Assembly: GCA_031275395.1 (NCBI GenBank)
Contig: JAISOU010000023.1
Coordinates: 1-26,175, forward strand
Direction of reading: 5' to 3'
From: Helicobacteraceae bacterium
Lineage (GTDB): Bacteria > Campylobacterota > Campylobacteria > Campylobacterales > SZUA-545
DNA length: 26,175 nucleotides
In this document: piece by piece, positions 1-9,311 of the stretch
How the letters are laid out: each line of letters starts with the position of its first letter
How positions within the stretch are numbered: position 1 is the first letter of the stretch
Translations under genes and position numbers: made by a program
Notes under the pieces: model-generated
Told to the model about the DNA's origin: nothing
Seen by the model: only the letters and a program-made list of their open reading frames with translations
The model's database searches: none

Positions 1-2
1 GT

Positions 3-74
3 TCTCCTGTTATGTTTGTTTGCGTTGTGTTAGGATTAAACGCTTGTGGACAAAGCCAAGTTGAGAAACGATAA
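3..74 (+). CDS. possible tiny lipoprotein, C-terminal part (5' end outside window)
   Basis: An open frame runs from the left edge to a TAA at 72-74. From an ATG at 12 it would read a hydrophobic stretch ending in Leu-Asn-Ala-Cys-Gly, followed by a short polar tail (QSQVEKR). That looks like a type II (lipoprotein) signal sequence with a lipobox, so the product could be a very small lipoprotein anchored by Cys at codon 12. The true start may lie to the left of the window. There is no homology evidence and the frame is short enough to be chance. The stop is followed 17 bases later by a long GA repeat. Confidence 0.3.
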   Translation, partial: SPVMFVCVVLGLNACGQSQVEKR

Positions 75-88
75 AAAACTAGCGGACT

Positions 89-135
<47 letters not shown>

Positions 136-255
136 TTTTTTCCTTAAACCGAGCTGAAACGCAGAAAAACGAACGCATCTTAAACCCTTTTTGCAAAGTC
201 TGCTCTTACGCAATCGCAAAAGTCGCGCGTTGATCAAGGGGGCAAATTTGGCTTT

Positions 256-264
256 TGCTACACT
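256..264 (+). promoter_or_regulatory. possible extended -10 promoter element for tkt
   Basis: TG-C-TACACT gives a TG-extended -10 hexamer at 259-264, about 30 bases before the tkt ATG, with GAAAG just upstream of the start as a weak ribosome-binding site. No convincing -35 box is visible, which is normal for sigma-70 promoters in Campylobacterota. The rest of 134-255 holds no feature I can support. Confidence 0.35.
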
Positions 265-294
265 TGCGCTCTATTTTTTTACGAAAGAATCACA

Positions 295-2199
295 ATGCGA
301 CTCGACGACAAAACTCTTGGCGAAATGTCCAACGCGGTTCGCTTTTTAGCGGTAGATACGATCCAAAGGGCAAACTCCGGACACCCCGGTATGCCTATGG
401 GAATCGCGGATATAGCGAGCGTTTTTAGCTTTCATCTGAAACATAATCCGCGCAATCCAAAGTGGCTAAACCGCGATCGCGTCGTCTTTTCCGGCGGACA
501 CGGCAGCGCGCTAATCTATTCGCTTTTGCACCTATGGGGTTACGACCTTTCGTTGGACGATCTGAAAAACTTCAGACAGCTTGATTCCAAAACGCCCGGA
601 CATCCCGAGCGCCTCCATACCGAAGGAATCGAGGTTACGACGGGCCCTTTAGGGCAAGGGTTTGCCAACGCCGTAGGCTTTGCTTTTGCCGCCAAAAAAG
701 CGCAAAAACTTTTGGGCGAGGAGATTATCGATCATAAAGTTTGGTGTTTTTGCGGCGACGGCGATATTATGGAGGGCGTTTGCTACGAGGCAAGCTCTTT
801 TGCGGGGCATAACGCGCTAGATAATCTGATCGTCGTTTATGATAGCAACGATATTACGATCGACGGCACTTTGAATATTTGTTTTTCCGAAGACGTAACG
901 GCGAGATTTACGGCGCAGGGCTGGCATACGATTGCGATCGACGGGCATAATTTTGAAGCGATCGACGCGGCCTTTGAAAGCGCCAAAAACCAAAGCAAAC
1001 CTACGATCATTATCGCCAAAACGCGCATAGCCAAAGGCGCGGCGACTATGGAAGGCAGCCGCAAAACGCACGGCGCGCCGCTAGGATCAAGCGAGATTAG
1101 CGCCAGCAAAGTAAAAGCGGGTTTCAAAGACGAGCCGTTTTATATCCCGCAAAACGCGCTGACTTGGTTTAGAACCGCTTTAGAAAAGGGCGAGTTAGCC
1201 GAGCGCGAATGGAATGGTCGCGTTCAAAAATCGGATAAAAAAGAGCTTCTTAAACGGCTGTTAAATCCGGATTTCGACGCGATCGAATATCCCGTTTTTG
1301 ACGACGCTTCCAAAGCCACAAGGGATACGAACGCTCAGATTCTAAACGCGATCGCCGCCTCTTTGCAGGGATTTATCGGCGGAAGCGCCGATTTGGCCAG
1401 CTCCAATAAAACCGAATTGGCTAATAGCGATTCAAATATACGCTTTGGTATTCGAGAACACGCGATGAGCGCGATTACCAACGCGATCGCGCTTTATGGG
1501 ATTTTTATCCCGTTTGATTCGACCTTTTTCGTCTTTAGCGACTATCAAAAACCGGCGGCTAGAACGGCGGCGCTGATGAGCGCGAAACGTTTTTTCGTTT
1601 GGACGCACGATTCTATCGGCGTTGGAGAAGACGGCGCGACGCACCAGCCGATCGAACAGCTTTCGGCTTTTCGCGCCCTGCCCAATTTTTACGTTTTTCG
1701 CCCCGCCGACGGATTTGAAAACGTCGCCGCGTGGAAAAGCGCGCTTAAACTGCAAGCGCCTTCGGCTTTTGTCCTAAGCCGCCAAAACCTGCCCGCGCTT
1801 GATCGAAGCCAAATCAGAGGCGATATTTCAAAGGGCGGATATTTGCTTTGCGTAGCCAAAAAAGCGCAAATCACGCTAATCGCAAGCGGAAGCGAAGTCG
1901 CGCCGGCTCTAAACGCAAAGAGTTTGTTGCAAACAAAAGGGATCGGCGCGAACGTCGTTAGCGTTCCCTGTTTCGATCTTTTTGCGGAACAAGACGAAGA
2001 GTATCTTGAAGAGATCGTCGATCCGCAAACGATCGCGATCGCGATCGAAGCGGCGAGCGCGAACGAATGGTTTCGTTTCGCCGACGGGGTTATTGGAATG
2101 GAGAGTTTCGGCGCGTCCGCTCCGTCTGAAAAACTTTTCGAGCGTTTCGGTTTTAGCGCCGAACGCATCGCGCAAATAGCCGAGAGTTTGCTCTCTTAG
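295..2199 (+). CDS. tkt: transketolase
   Basis: Thiamine-diphosphate enzyme of the non-oxidative pentose phosphate pathway. It moves two-carbon ketol units between sugar phosphates and links glycolytic intermediates to pentose and erythrose-4-phosphate supply in the cytoplasm. The 634-residue product is slightly shorter than typical bacterial transketolases (about 660). Visible signatures are NSGHPGMPMG at residues 27-36, the TPP/Mg motif beginning GDGD at 154-157 and closing with Asn185, a HGAPLG segment near 260, and GIREHA at 385-390 carrying the catalytic Glu388 of the pyrimidine domain. Domain order is therefore PP, Pyr, then C-terminal. The ATG start is preceded by a weak purine-rich site and a plausible -10. 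The next gene starts 2 bases after its stop, so the helicase gene is probably co-transcribed. Confidence 0.97.
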   Translation: MRLDDKTLGEMSNAVRFLAVDTIQRANSGHPGMPMGIADIASVFSFHLKHNPRNPKWLNRDRVVFSGGHGSALIYSLLHLWGYDLSLDDLKNFRQLDSKTPGHPERLHTEGIEVTTGPLGQGFANAVGFAFAAKKAQKLLGEEIIDHKVWCFCGDGDIMEGVCYEASSFAGHNALDNLIVVYDSNDITIDGTLNICFSEDVTARFTAQGWHTIAIDGHNFEAIDAAFESAKNQSKPTIIIAKTRIAKGAATMEGSRKTHGAPLGSSEISASKVKAGFKDEPFYIPQNALTWFRTALEKGELAEREWNGRVQKSDKKELLKRLLNPDFDAIEYPVFDDASKATRDTNAQILNAIAASLQGFIGGSADLASSNKTELANSDSNIRFGIREHAMSAITNAIALYGIFIPFDSTFFVFSDYQKPAARTAALMSAKRFFVWTHDSIGVGEDGATHQPIEQLSAFRALPNFYVFRPADGFENVAAWKSALKLQAPSAFVLSRQNLPALDRSQIRGDISKGGYLLCVAKKAQITLIASGSEVAPALNAKSLLQTKGIGANVVSVPCFDLFAEQDEEYLEEIVDPQTIAIAIEAASANEWFRFADGVIGMESFGASAPSEKLFERFGFSAERIAQIAESLLS

Positions 2200-2201
2200 C
2201 T

Positions 2202-4205
2202 TTGCCGCTTTCAAGACTAAACGAGGAGCAGCTCGCCGCCGCGACGGCTCCGATCGGTTACAACCTGATTATCGCGGGCGCGGGCGTGGGCAAAACAAGC
2301 GCGATCGTGGGCAGGATAGCCCACCTGCTAAAAAGCGGCGCGTCGCCCGAAGAGATTTTGCTTTTAACTTTTACCAACAAAGCCGCCGCCGAAATGCTCG
2401 CTCGTTTGGCGCAGGCTTTTGGCGACAAAGCCGCCGAGCGCGTTATGGCGGGAACTTTTCATTCGGTTAGTTACAAATGGCTTAAAGCGATCGGCAAAAA
2501 CGTCCTCCTTAAACAGCCGAGCGAATTAAAAACGCTTTTCAAGACGGTCTATGACAAATACCTTATGCGCGAATTTGGCAAACAGGGCGTTTTGGGCTAC
2601 GCGGCACTATTCGATTACAAAAATCTTTTTGAAAACCGCGACGAAGAGGATTTTTGCGAATGGCTTAGCGCTAGAAATCCCGCGCATAAAGAGAACGCGC
2701 CGCTTTATGAAAAGATATTCGACGAGTTTGACGAGTTAAAAAACGAGCTTGGCTTTGTCGGCTTTAACGATCTGTTGCTACAAATGCGTCAGGCGCTAAA
2801 AGACGGCGCGAAAAATCCGTATCGCGAAACGCTTGTCGATGAATATCAAGACACAAATCCGCTACAAAATAGCGTTTTGAAAGCGTTAAACCCGCCTTCG
2901 CTTTTTTGCGTGGGCGATTACGATCAGAGCATTTACGCCTTTAACGGCGCGGAGATTGGCATTATCTCCGATTTTGAGAAGCGCTACGAAAACGCGAAGG
3001 TATGGACTCTGACGAAAAACTACCGATCGACAGCGTTGATTTTGAGCTTGGCAAACCGCGTGATCTCCAATAACGAGCGTATCTACCCAAAAGCGCTTAC
3101 GCCGATCAAAGCGCAGAGCTTCGCGCCGCCCGAACTTTTGGCTTATGGCGAGTTATACGAGCAATACCGCGCGATCGCCGCGAAAATCGCCTCTTCGCGT
3201 TGCGCCAAAAACGAGATCGCCGTGATCTTTCGCAACAACTCCAGCGCGGACGGGATTGAAGCGATGTTGCGCGAGCTTGGCTTGCCTTGCAGGCGTAAAG
3301 GCGGAAACGGCTTTTTTGAATCCCGCGAGATTAAAACGGCGATGGATCTAATAGGGTTGATAGTAAATCCTCGCGATCTGCTCGCTTTCGTGAATATTAT
3401 GGAATACGCGCATGGAATCGGTTCGCACGGGGCAAAAGAGCTTTACGACGAGAGCGTCAAACTAGGCGGCGGCGATTTTCTTAAAGGCTTTCTTACGCCG
3501 ATCGCGCAAAACGCCTCCTTTGTAGAAAGCGGGCTTTTTAGCGGCGAGGAGATCAAGAGCAAACGCTTTGAAAATATGCCGGTTGGATTTGAAAATCACC
3601 CGCTTTTATCTCATTCGCAATTAAACGAACAGAGCACCAAGTTTTTAAGCGATTTTTGGTTTCTTTTAGGCGTTCTTAAAAAGTCGCAAAAACCAAAAGA
3701 ACAACTCTCTTTAATAATCGCTTCGCCGCTATTTGAAGCGATCGCCAATAAACTCGCCAAAACGCGATCTACAAAAAACGGCGCTTTTGATCAGAGGGTT
3801 TTTGACGAAGCCAGAGAGCGGATTTTTGAAAAGATTAGAACGCTAAAAGAGCTATCCGATCGCTATCAGACAAGCGAGCGATTTATCAACGCTATGGCGC
3901 TTGGATCAAGCGAAATGAGCGAGGGAAGCGGAGTTAATTTATTAAGCGTTCATGCCTCGAAAGGGCTGGAGTTTAGCGAGGTTTTTGTGATCGATCTTAT
4001 GGACGGGCGTTTTCCTAACAGAAAATTGATGAATCAAGGCGGCGCGATCGAAGAGGAACGCAGACTTTTTTACGTAGCCGTTACTCGCGCGAAAGAGAGC
4101 CTTTTTTTATCTTTCGCCTCGCGGGACGCGTATAAAAAAATAGACTACGCGCCAAGCCTATTTTTATACGAAGCGGGAATGTTGCAGCCCAAAATAAGTA
4201 ATTAA
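2202..4205 (+). CDS. UvrD/Rep/PcrA-family ATP-dependent DNA helicase (SF1A)
   Basis: A 667-residue superfamily 1A 3'-5' DNA helicase, with roles expected in repair or replication restart. All main motifs are visible: Q-motif Gln10 (NEEQ), Walker A GAGVGKT at 26-32, motif Ia TFTNKAAAEM, motif II DEYQD at 213-217 (the DExx box), motif III GDYDQSIYAFNGA, motif IV region TKNYRST, motif V SVHASKGLEF, and motif VI YVAVTRAKE from Tyr624 with the Arg finger at 629. The start is TTG, 2 bases after the tkt stop, and the Q-motif position supports it. The protein lacks the longer C-terminal tail of E. coli UvrD (720 residues). The sequence alone does not decide between UvrD and Rep orthology, since Campylobacterota often carry two such paralogues. 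Confidence 0.93.
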   Translation: MPLSRLNEEQLAAATAPIGYNLIIAGAGVGKTSAIVGRIAHLLKSGASPEEILLLTFTNKAAAEMLARLAQAFGDKAAERVMAGTFHSVSYKWLKAIGKNVLLKQPSELKTLFKTVYDKYLMREFGKQGVLGYAALFDYKNLFENRDEEDFCEWLSARNPAHKENAPLYEKIFDEFDELKNELGFVGFNDLLLQMRQALKDGAKNPYRETLVDEYQDTNPLQNSVLKALNPPSLFCVGDYDQSIYAFNGAEIGIISDFEKRYENAKVWTLTKNYRSTALILSLANRVISNNERIYPKALTPIKAQSFAPPELLAYGELYEQYRAIAAKIASSRCAKNEIAVIFRNNSSADGIEAMLRELGLPCRRKGGNGFFESREIKTAMDLIGLIVNPRDLLAFVNIMEYAHGIGSHGAKELYDESVKLGGGDFLKGFLTPIAQNASFVESGLFSGEEIKSKRFENMPVGFENHPLLSHSQLNEQSTKFLSDFWFLLGVLKKSQKPKEQLSLIIASPLFEAIANKLAKTRSTKNGAFDQRVFDEARERIFEKIRTLKELSDRYQTSERFINAMALGSSEMSEGSGVNLLSVHASKGLEFSEVFVIDLMDGRFPNRKLMNQGGAIEEERRLFYVAVTRAKESLFLSFASRDAYKKIDYAPSLFLYEAGMLQPKISN

Positions 4206-4243
4206 ACCCAAAGCCTTCGCAAAAGCTAGAACGGGGATTAAGA

Positions 4244-5464
4244 TTACTCTTGATACGCGCCTCGTTTTTTAAGATATTCCAGCGTTTGGCAGTTTCCTAA
4301 TTCGCACGCTTTTTTCGCGTCGATCGGGGCGTTTTTAAGATCGCCCGATTGATAATAAACGCCGCTTCGGTTAGCATACGCGTTGGTTCTGGTCGGATCG
4401 AGTTTGATCGACCGAGAAAAATCGGCGATCGCGTTTGGAAAATCGTCAAACGCCAATAGGCAAAACCGCGATCAAAATAAGCGTTGGCGTTTGTATCGTC
4501 AAGTTCTATCGCTTTACTATAATAGACGATCGCCGTTTTATAATCGCTTAATTTGGCGTAAGAAGCGCCTGTATAGTAATAGGCGTTGTATTTATTACTA
4601 ACCCCAAGCTCTACGGCTTTTAATAGATCGCCGATCGCCTCTTTATACCTATTCGCAAAATACAAAGTATAGCCTCTCTCGTTGATAATACTCCAAGTTA
4701 TTTTCGTCTGATTTAATTATTAACGAAAAATCGTCGATCGCTTTTTGATACTCTCCCATAGCGCGGTAGGTTACGCCTCCGCCGTGATAGGCGCTATAAT
4801 AGTTTGGCGCGATTTTAATAAGATAGTTAAAATCCTCTAAAGATTTTTGATAATCGCCAAGATTTCTATATAACCTGCCCCTGCTAATGCGCGGACAGAC
4901 ATACATAGGAGCGATCTCGATCGCCTTTGCATAATCCTTTAGCGCCTCTTCGTTTTTGTCAATACGGGTATATGCGTTTCCTCTATTGTTATAAATATCC
5001 GCAAAACTCGGATTAAACTCGATCGCTTTTGAATACTGCTCGATCGACTTTTGATGTTCGTTCAATCCGCTATAGAGAATACCCCCCGAGCATAATAGGT
5101 ATTATAATAGTTCGGATCAATTTTTTCCGCTTTATCATAATACTCGAAAGCTTTTTTAACGTCGCCTAAATCTTGATGAACGATTCCGATGTTGTAATAC
5201 GGAATAACGTAATTTTTGTCGATCTTAATCGCCGCGTTATAATCGTCGATCGCCTTTTGAGGCTCGCCTAAAGCGCGGTAGTCGTTTCCGCGATTTTTAT
5301 ACGCTTTGGCATTCTTTGAATTAAGCTTAATAGCGCGGTTAAAAAGCGCGATAGCCTCTTGATAATCGCCGCGATCGTAAGCCGCCTTCCCGCGCTCCGC
5401 AGGAGGAGCGGCGAGCAAAACGCCGATAAACAAAATAAACGTTAAGATCGTCTTCGTCTTGCAT
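4244..5464 (-). pseudogene. secreted TPR-repeat protein, broken by four frame lesions
   Basis: Read through the breaks, this is one protein with a signal peptide and about eleven 34-residue TPR units (pattern AYxNRGxxYxxLGxYxKAIxDYxxAIxIDPxx). TPR arrays act as protein-interaction scaffolds. Four lesions interrupt it. (1) An extra C at 5461 separates the ATG at 5464 from a good signal peptide (MKTKTILTFILFIGVLLAAP once removed). (2) A run of six G (C6 on the + strand, 5082-5087) needs seven to join YYARG to GILYSGLNEHQKS. (3) The GA-rich run at 4673-4681 needs a net one-base loss to keep the 34-residue period. (4) One base is missing near 4446-4449 (RL-DDFPNAIADF). Flanking genes are intact. 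It starts 3 bases after the envC stop and may once have been the last gene of that operon. Alternatives are sequencing error or phase variation at the G tract, but four breaks favour decay. Confidence 0.8.
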
Positions 5465-5467
5465 CTT

Positions 5468-6694
5468 TCAGATTGAGATCAGTTGTAAGGGATTGATCGG
5501 CAAGCCGTCTTTGGTTACTTCAAAAACCAATTCGTCGTTAACCCGTCCGATCGATTCGCGCTCTTTAAGCGATCGCGCCACTTTGATATTGGGCGAAATG
5601 CTTTCTAAATTGCGGTAAATTGTGTGGATATTTCCCTGATGCTCCACGATTACTACATTGCCCAACATCTTAATGTTGTCGGCAAAAACCACTTTGCCCG
5701 GTAAAACGCTTCTAACCAGCGCGTCGTTGGCGCTCGATCTTAACGTTACGGAGTCGTTATGTATCTTGATATTATAAACGGGATCGGTGTATGGACCAAA
5801 CTCTTTTGTTACCATAATTGGCGGGTAGTCTAGCGGCGCTTTTACCTTTTTGCCGTTATAACTGCCGTTGCCCGCGTTCTGATATGAAACGCCATAGTGC
5901 TTAACCGCGATTTTTGATCCCTCTTTTAACTCCTGTTGGCTTATCTGCGCTTGCCTCATCTCGTCTACCGTTTTTTGGCGCACGATGTTCAGATCGGCTA
6001 ACATCTGTCGTTCGCGGTTTTTTTGATCGATTAGTTTATTTAGTTCGCCAAGATAACTATTTTTGCGCGAATTAAGCGTATCGAGCGCCTTTTTCTGTTC
6101 GACTCTAACCGCTCTTTGTTTAGCGTCCGCTTTTGTCAAACGATCAAGATTGGATTGCAGTTCGTCGATACGTTTTTGCGTCTTGTCGATCTGTAGAAGT
6201 TTATTGGAATATATTAGTTTTAGCTGCGCCGTTTCTTTTTGAACGCGATCGCGCATTATAAAGAAAATCTCGTTTTTTATAACGTCGTTTGCCTCTTGCG
6301 AACCGCTCTTGCTTAAAACCAAACTTTGAGCCGCGTTATTCGCCAATAGCGTAACCAAACGTCTTTCAAATAGATCCTTTTCGGTAAGTAAAGACTCCTT
6401 TTGCTTTTGTAGCGCTTTAAACTCGTCGATCTCTTTGGCGACCTTTTGCGCGAGCGCGTTGATCTCTTTTTCGCTATCGATAAGCGCCTTTTCGATCTCG
6501 GCGAATTGTTTATTTGCCGCCGCGATCTCCTTTGAAAGCGCATCGACCTTGCTCTGTAAAGCGCCCTCGTCGCTCTGGCGTTTTTCTAAGCGATTTTGCG
6601 CCTCTTTGATCTCCTTTTCTATTTCGGAGAGGTTTTTGGTTTGCGCGCCTACGAGGACAAGAGAGATAAATATCAAAAATCTAAACGGTTTCAT
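5468..6694 (-). CDS. envC: EnvC-like murein hydrolase activator (coiled coil plus degenerate LytM/M23 domain)
   Basis: A 408-residue periplasmic protein that in characterised systems is recruited by FtsEX and switches on cell-wall amidases at the division site. An N-terminal signal sequence (about residues 1-18) is followed by a long charged coiled coil (about 20-260, rich in Lys/Glu/Gln heptads) and a C-terminal M23/LytM-type domain (about 290-405). The zinc ligands of active M23 peptidases are missing. The usual HxH near the end reads LVFEV, and the HxxxD region is not recognisable. This fits an activator and not a hydrolase. Its ATG overlaps the ftsX stop as ATGA, so translation is coupled. 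It is the last intact gene of the operon, with the TPR remnant directly behind it. Confidence 0.88.
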   Translation of the reverse strand: MKPFRFLIFISLVLVGAQTKNLSEIEKEIKEAQNRLEKRQSDEGALQSKVDALSKEIAAANKQFAEIEKALIDSEKEINALAQKVAKEIDEFKALQKQKESLLTEKDLFERRLVTLLANNAAQSLVLSKSGSQEANDVIKNEIFFIMRDRVQKETAQLKLIYSNKLLQIDKTQKRIDELQSNLDRLTKADAKQRAVRVEQKKALDTLNSRKNSYLGELNKLIDQKNRERQMLADLNIVRQKTVDEMRQAQISQQELKEGSKIAVKHYGVSYQNAGNGSYNGKKVKAPLDYPPIMVTKEFGPYTDPVYNIKIHNDSVTLRSSANDALVRSVLPGKVVFADNIKMLGNVVIVEHQGNIHTIYRNLESISPNIKVARSLKERESIGRVNDELVFEVTKDGLPINPLQLISI

Positions 6695-7506
6695 TCCGCG
6701 TTCTTTTCCGACTTAAAAATCACGAATAACGCGCTTCCAAGCGCGATCGCAAGCGCGATTACGAGTAGGATCAGCGTCGATCCAAACGGATCGTAACGCG
6801 CCGAGCCTAATCCAACCTCGCCTAACTTTTCTTTGATTGTAGAATCGACCGAAATATAATAAAATAAACCCCCTACCAAAAGCGCGGAGATAAACGAATC
6901 GGCGATCGCTAAGCGATACAAAACCGCGCTTCTAAGCCATAGCGGTGCGCCAAAGATCGCCATAATATTCATACGTTTGCTATGCTCGAAACGCCACACC
7001 TCCATCTGACGCGCCGTCAGTAAAACCGCGACGAGAAACATAAGCGCCGCCAGCGACAATAAAATCGTCTTGATTAAAACTAGCAATTTATAAAGTTTAT
7101 CTTGCGCTTTGGCGAACGTTTCCACGCGCAAAATCGAATCGTTTTTTGATAATTCCCGTTCGATCGATTCGCGCTCGGCGCTCGAAGGGTAAGAGCTTAA
7201 GCGCAAACTGTAAAATCGCGGCATAGAGCTTTTAAGATAGGCGATACTGGTATCGCTTAAACTCTCTTTAACCTCGTCTAAAACGAGCGCGGAATCGATC
7301 CGCTCTAGCGCTACGGCTTTAGGCGCGGCGCTTGCGATCGCGGGTAGTTCCAGCGGCTTTTTTGAAACGACGACGATCGCGTATTCGTCGCCAAGCGCGA
7401 TTTCGTAATCGTTTGTTATTTGGGTGAAAACGACGAACGACTGAAAGGCGGCAAGAAGCGTCGATAGCGCGAAGATCAGCGATAGGTGGTTTCTAACCGA
7501 TCTCAT
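6691..7506 (-). CDS. ftsX: cell division protein FtsX (ABC-type membrane subunit)
   Basis: A 271-residue inner-membrane partner of FtsE. In the FtsEX complex, ATP hydrolysis by FtsE is passed through FtsX to the periplasmic activator EnvC. Four hydrophobic segments can be seen: about residues 8-28, 145-165, 198-222 and 243-266. A periplasmic loop of roughly 110 residues follows the first segment, which is the standard FtsX topology. The N-terminus is short, as in other Campylobacterota. It overlaps the end of ftsE by 14 bases and the start of envC by 4, so all three subunits of the pathway are translationally coupled. Overall sequence is divergent, as usual for FtsX, so the call rests on topology plus neighbours. 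Confidence 0.9.
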   Translation of the reverse strand: MRSVRNHLSLIFALSTLLAAFQSFVVFTQITNDYEIALGDEYAIVVVSKKPLELPAIASAAPKAVALERIDSALVLDEVKESLSDTSIAYLKSSMPRFYSLRLSSYPSSAERESIERELSKNDSILRVETFAKAQDKLYKLLVLIKTILLSLAALMFLVAVLLTARQMEVWRFEHSKRMNIMAIFGAPLWLRSAVLYRLAIADSFISALLVGGLFYYISVDSTIKEKLGEVGLGSARYDPFGSTLILLVIALAIALGSALFVIFKSEKNAE

Positions 7507-8164
7507 CTATTCGTCCGTCGGTGATATGAAAATGGCGATAATTAGCGTCGATCATACTAGGCATTCTATGCGTTACAATAACCACCGTTTTACGCAGTTG
7601 ATTAACCGCCATAAACAGCTCGTGAACGAGTTTTGCCGAATACTCGTCAAGGTTGCCCGTAGGCTCGTCGGCTAAAAGAAGCGTAGGATTGTGCGAGAGG
7701 GCGCGCGCCACAGCAGCCCTTTGCTGTTCGCCGCCGCTTAACTCTTGCGGCAGACGATCGCGGCGATGAGTTAAGCGAACGTGTTTTAATAGCTTTTCGA
7801 CCTGTTCTTTGATCTGTTTTTGATCGTAGCCCGCGATATAAAGCGGCAGGGCGATATTGCGCTCGATCGTCCATTCCTCGACAAGACGGTAGTCTTGAAA
7901 GACGATTCCTAGCTTTCGACGCAGACGATCGATCTCGTTTTTGCGGCTTACGGGCAGACTAACGCCATCGACTTTCAGAAGACCTTTGATTGGCAAAATC
8001 GCGCCGTAAAAGGCTTTAATCAGCGTCGATTTTCCGCTACCGCTCTTGCCCGTTATAAAGATCAAATCGCCGTCGAAAATACGAAAGTTTAGATCTACTA
8101 GGATCGTTTCGCGATTGTCGTAAGCGAGCGAAAGATTTTTTGCGACGACAAGTTCGTTACGCAT
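7493..8164 (-). CDS. ftsE: cell division ATP-binding protein FtsE
   Basis: A 223-residue ABC ATPase subunit of the FtsEX complex, working on the cytoplasmic face of the division site. Walker A is GKSGSGKST at residues 39-47. The Q-loop sits in VFQDYRLV, the signature motif is LSGGEQQR, Walker B with its catalytic Glu is [12 protein letters not shown], and the H-loop is in VIVTHR. Length is normal for FtsE. LolD and MacB ATPases look similar, but overlap with ftsX downstream and the envC gene beyond settle the assignment. Its start overlaps the trmB stop by 8 bases, so expression is tied to trmB and flpA upstream. Confidence 0.95.
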   Translation of the reverse strand: MRNELVVAKNLSLAYDNRETILVDLNFRIFDGDLIFITGKSGSGKSTLIKAFYGAILPIKGLLKVDGVSLPVSRKNEIDRLRRKLGIVFQDYRLVEEWTIERNIALPLYIAGYDQKQIKEQVEKLLKHVRLTHRRDRLPQELSGGEQQRAAVARALSHNPTLLLADEPTGNLDEYSAKLVHELFMAVNQLRKTVVIVTHRMPSMIDANYRHFHITDGRIDEIG

Positions 8165-9305
8165 AGAGGCTTTCGATCAAAGCGCGGTGCGCCGCGTAAT
8201 TTTGCCGCGTTGGAAGCGGCGCGGAGGGAAAATAAGAGGCTCGCCCCTCTTCGATCAGAAGATAAAGCGTTTCTAAGGCGAGCAAATCGCCCATAATCAG
8301 TCGCACAATCAAGCCTTTATTTGCAAGTCGCCATCGCTCTCCCGCTCTTAGCAAAAAGCTTTCCGAGATCGCAATTAAACCATAAGGAAGGTCTTTTTTG
8401 CTCAAATCTCCGCTTGGAAAGCTAAAATCATAGGCAAAATCTTCGCGCGTTTGCGATCGCTCTTTTGTTAAAAACAGATCAAAAATCGTCTTGTTCATAT
8501 TTCGCCAGCGATCCTCGTATTTGCTTCGCGTGATCGCTTCGGCGTTTTGTTTTATCTCGATCGAAACCCCTTTGAACTCGCGCGCGATCGCTAAAGCGTC
8601 GTCAAAATAGATTTGATCGTCGGAACGAAAATTAAGAACGCCGTTTGCCGTCAAAACGCGCAACGCCTCGCCAAGAAACGATCGGCTAAAAACGCGGCGT
8701 TTAGGCGATTTATTCCAAGGGACGGGAAAGTGAATAAAAATCTTCTGCGCGCATAAAGAGGGCAAAGCGGCAAAAAGCGCTTTCGCGTCGCAAACGACGA
8801 CGGCGATATTGTTCAGACTCTCCGCTTCGACGCGCTTCAAAAGCCGTTCGGCGCTTGGGCGGTGAATCTCTACGCCAAGATGAAGTTTGTCCGCGAAGCT
8901 CTTAGCGTTTTGCAATATATGCCGTCCGCTACCAAAACCCGTTTCGATCCAAAGCGGCGTTTTTTGATCGTAAGAGGCTAGAAACTCGATTGGTTCGTAG
9001 AAATTACGGCGATCGCGAAGCGCCTTGATCTCATCGAAGTTTTTATACAAAATCGTCGCGCCGCTTGCTTGCGCGAAGGAGATCAGGGCGCGTTTGATCG
9101 CCTCCAAAAACGGCGGGCGCGTCGCCTTATCGACCTTTAGGATCGTTCTGTTTTCATAGGCGCAAAAGCAAAGCAGAAACTTGATTTTGCCTATTTGAAC
9201 GCCTACTACGCCCTCCTTTTCGATCGAGGCGAACAAAAAGGTTACGCCGTCCTTTTCAAACGGCGTTTTTGCCGCCGCGAAATCTTTAACGATCAGATGC
9301 GGCAT
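8157..9305 (-). CDS. trmB: tRNA (guanine-N7-)-methyltransferase TrmB, long Campylobacterota form
   Basis: A SAM-dependent enzyme that makes m7G at position 46 of tRNA variable loops. The 382-residue product is much longer than E. coli TrmB (239). The methyltransferase core lies in the middle, with an extra N-terminal segment of about 110 residues and a C-terminal tail, as in other epsilonproteobacterial TrmB proteins. Recognisable parts are the SAM-binding ETGFGSGRH, the acidic ribose-binding segment GVEIHRPS, and the substrate motif IHFPVPWNKSPKRRVF, which corresponds to FPDPWxKxxHxKRR in other TrmB. The ATG at 9305 is 6 bases after the flpA stop. The placement between an FnIII lipoprotein and ftsE matches Campylobacter gene order. 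Confidence 0.92.
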   Translation of the reverse strand: MPHLIVKDFAAAKTPFEKDGVTFLFASIEKEGVVGVQIGKIKFLLCFCAYENRTILKVDKATRPPFLEAIKRALISFAQASGATILYKNFDEIKALRDRRNFYEPIEFLASYDQKTPLWIETGFGSGRHILQNAKSFADKLHLGVEIHRPSAERLLKRVEAESLNNIAVVVCDAKALFAALPSLCAQKIFIHFPVPWNKSPKRRVFSRSFLGEALRVLTANGVLNFRSDDQIYFDDALAIAREFKGVSIEIKQNAEAITRSKYEDRWRNMNKTIFDLFLTKERSQTREDFAYDFSFPSGDLSKKDLPYGLIAISESFLLRAGERWRLANKGLIVRLIMGDLLALETLYLLIEEGRASYFPSAPLPTRQNYAAHRALIESLYA

Positions 9306-9311
9306 TATTCG

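Noticed and set aside
6435-6796. Plus-strand frames opposite envC and ftsX
   Set aside because: They are complementary-strand readings of clear coding regions with well-conserved products and show no start signals of their own.
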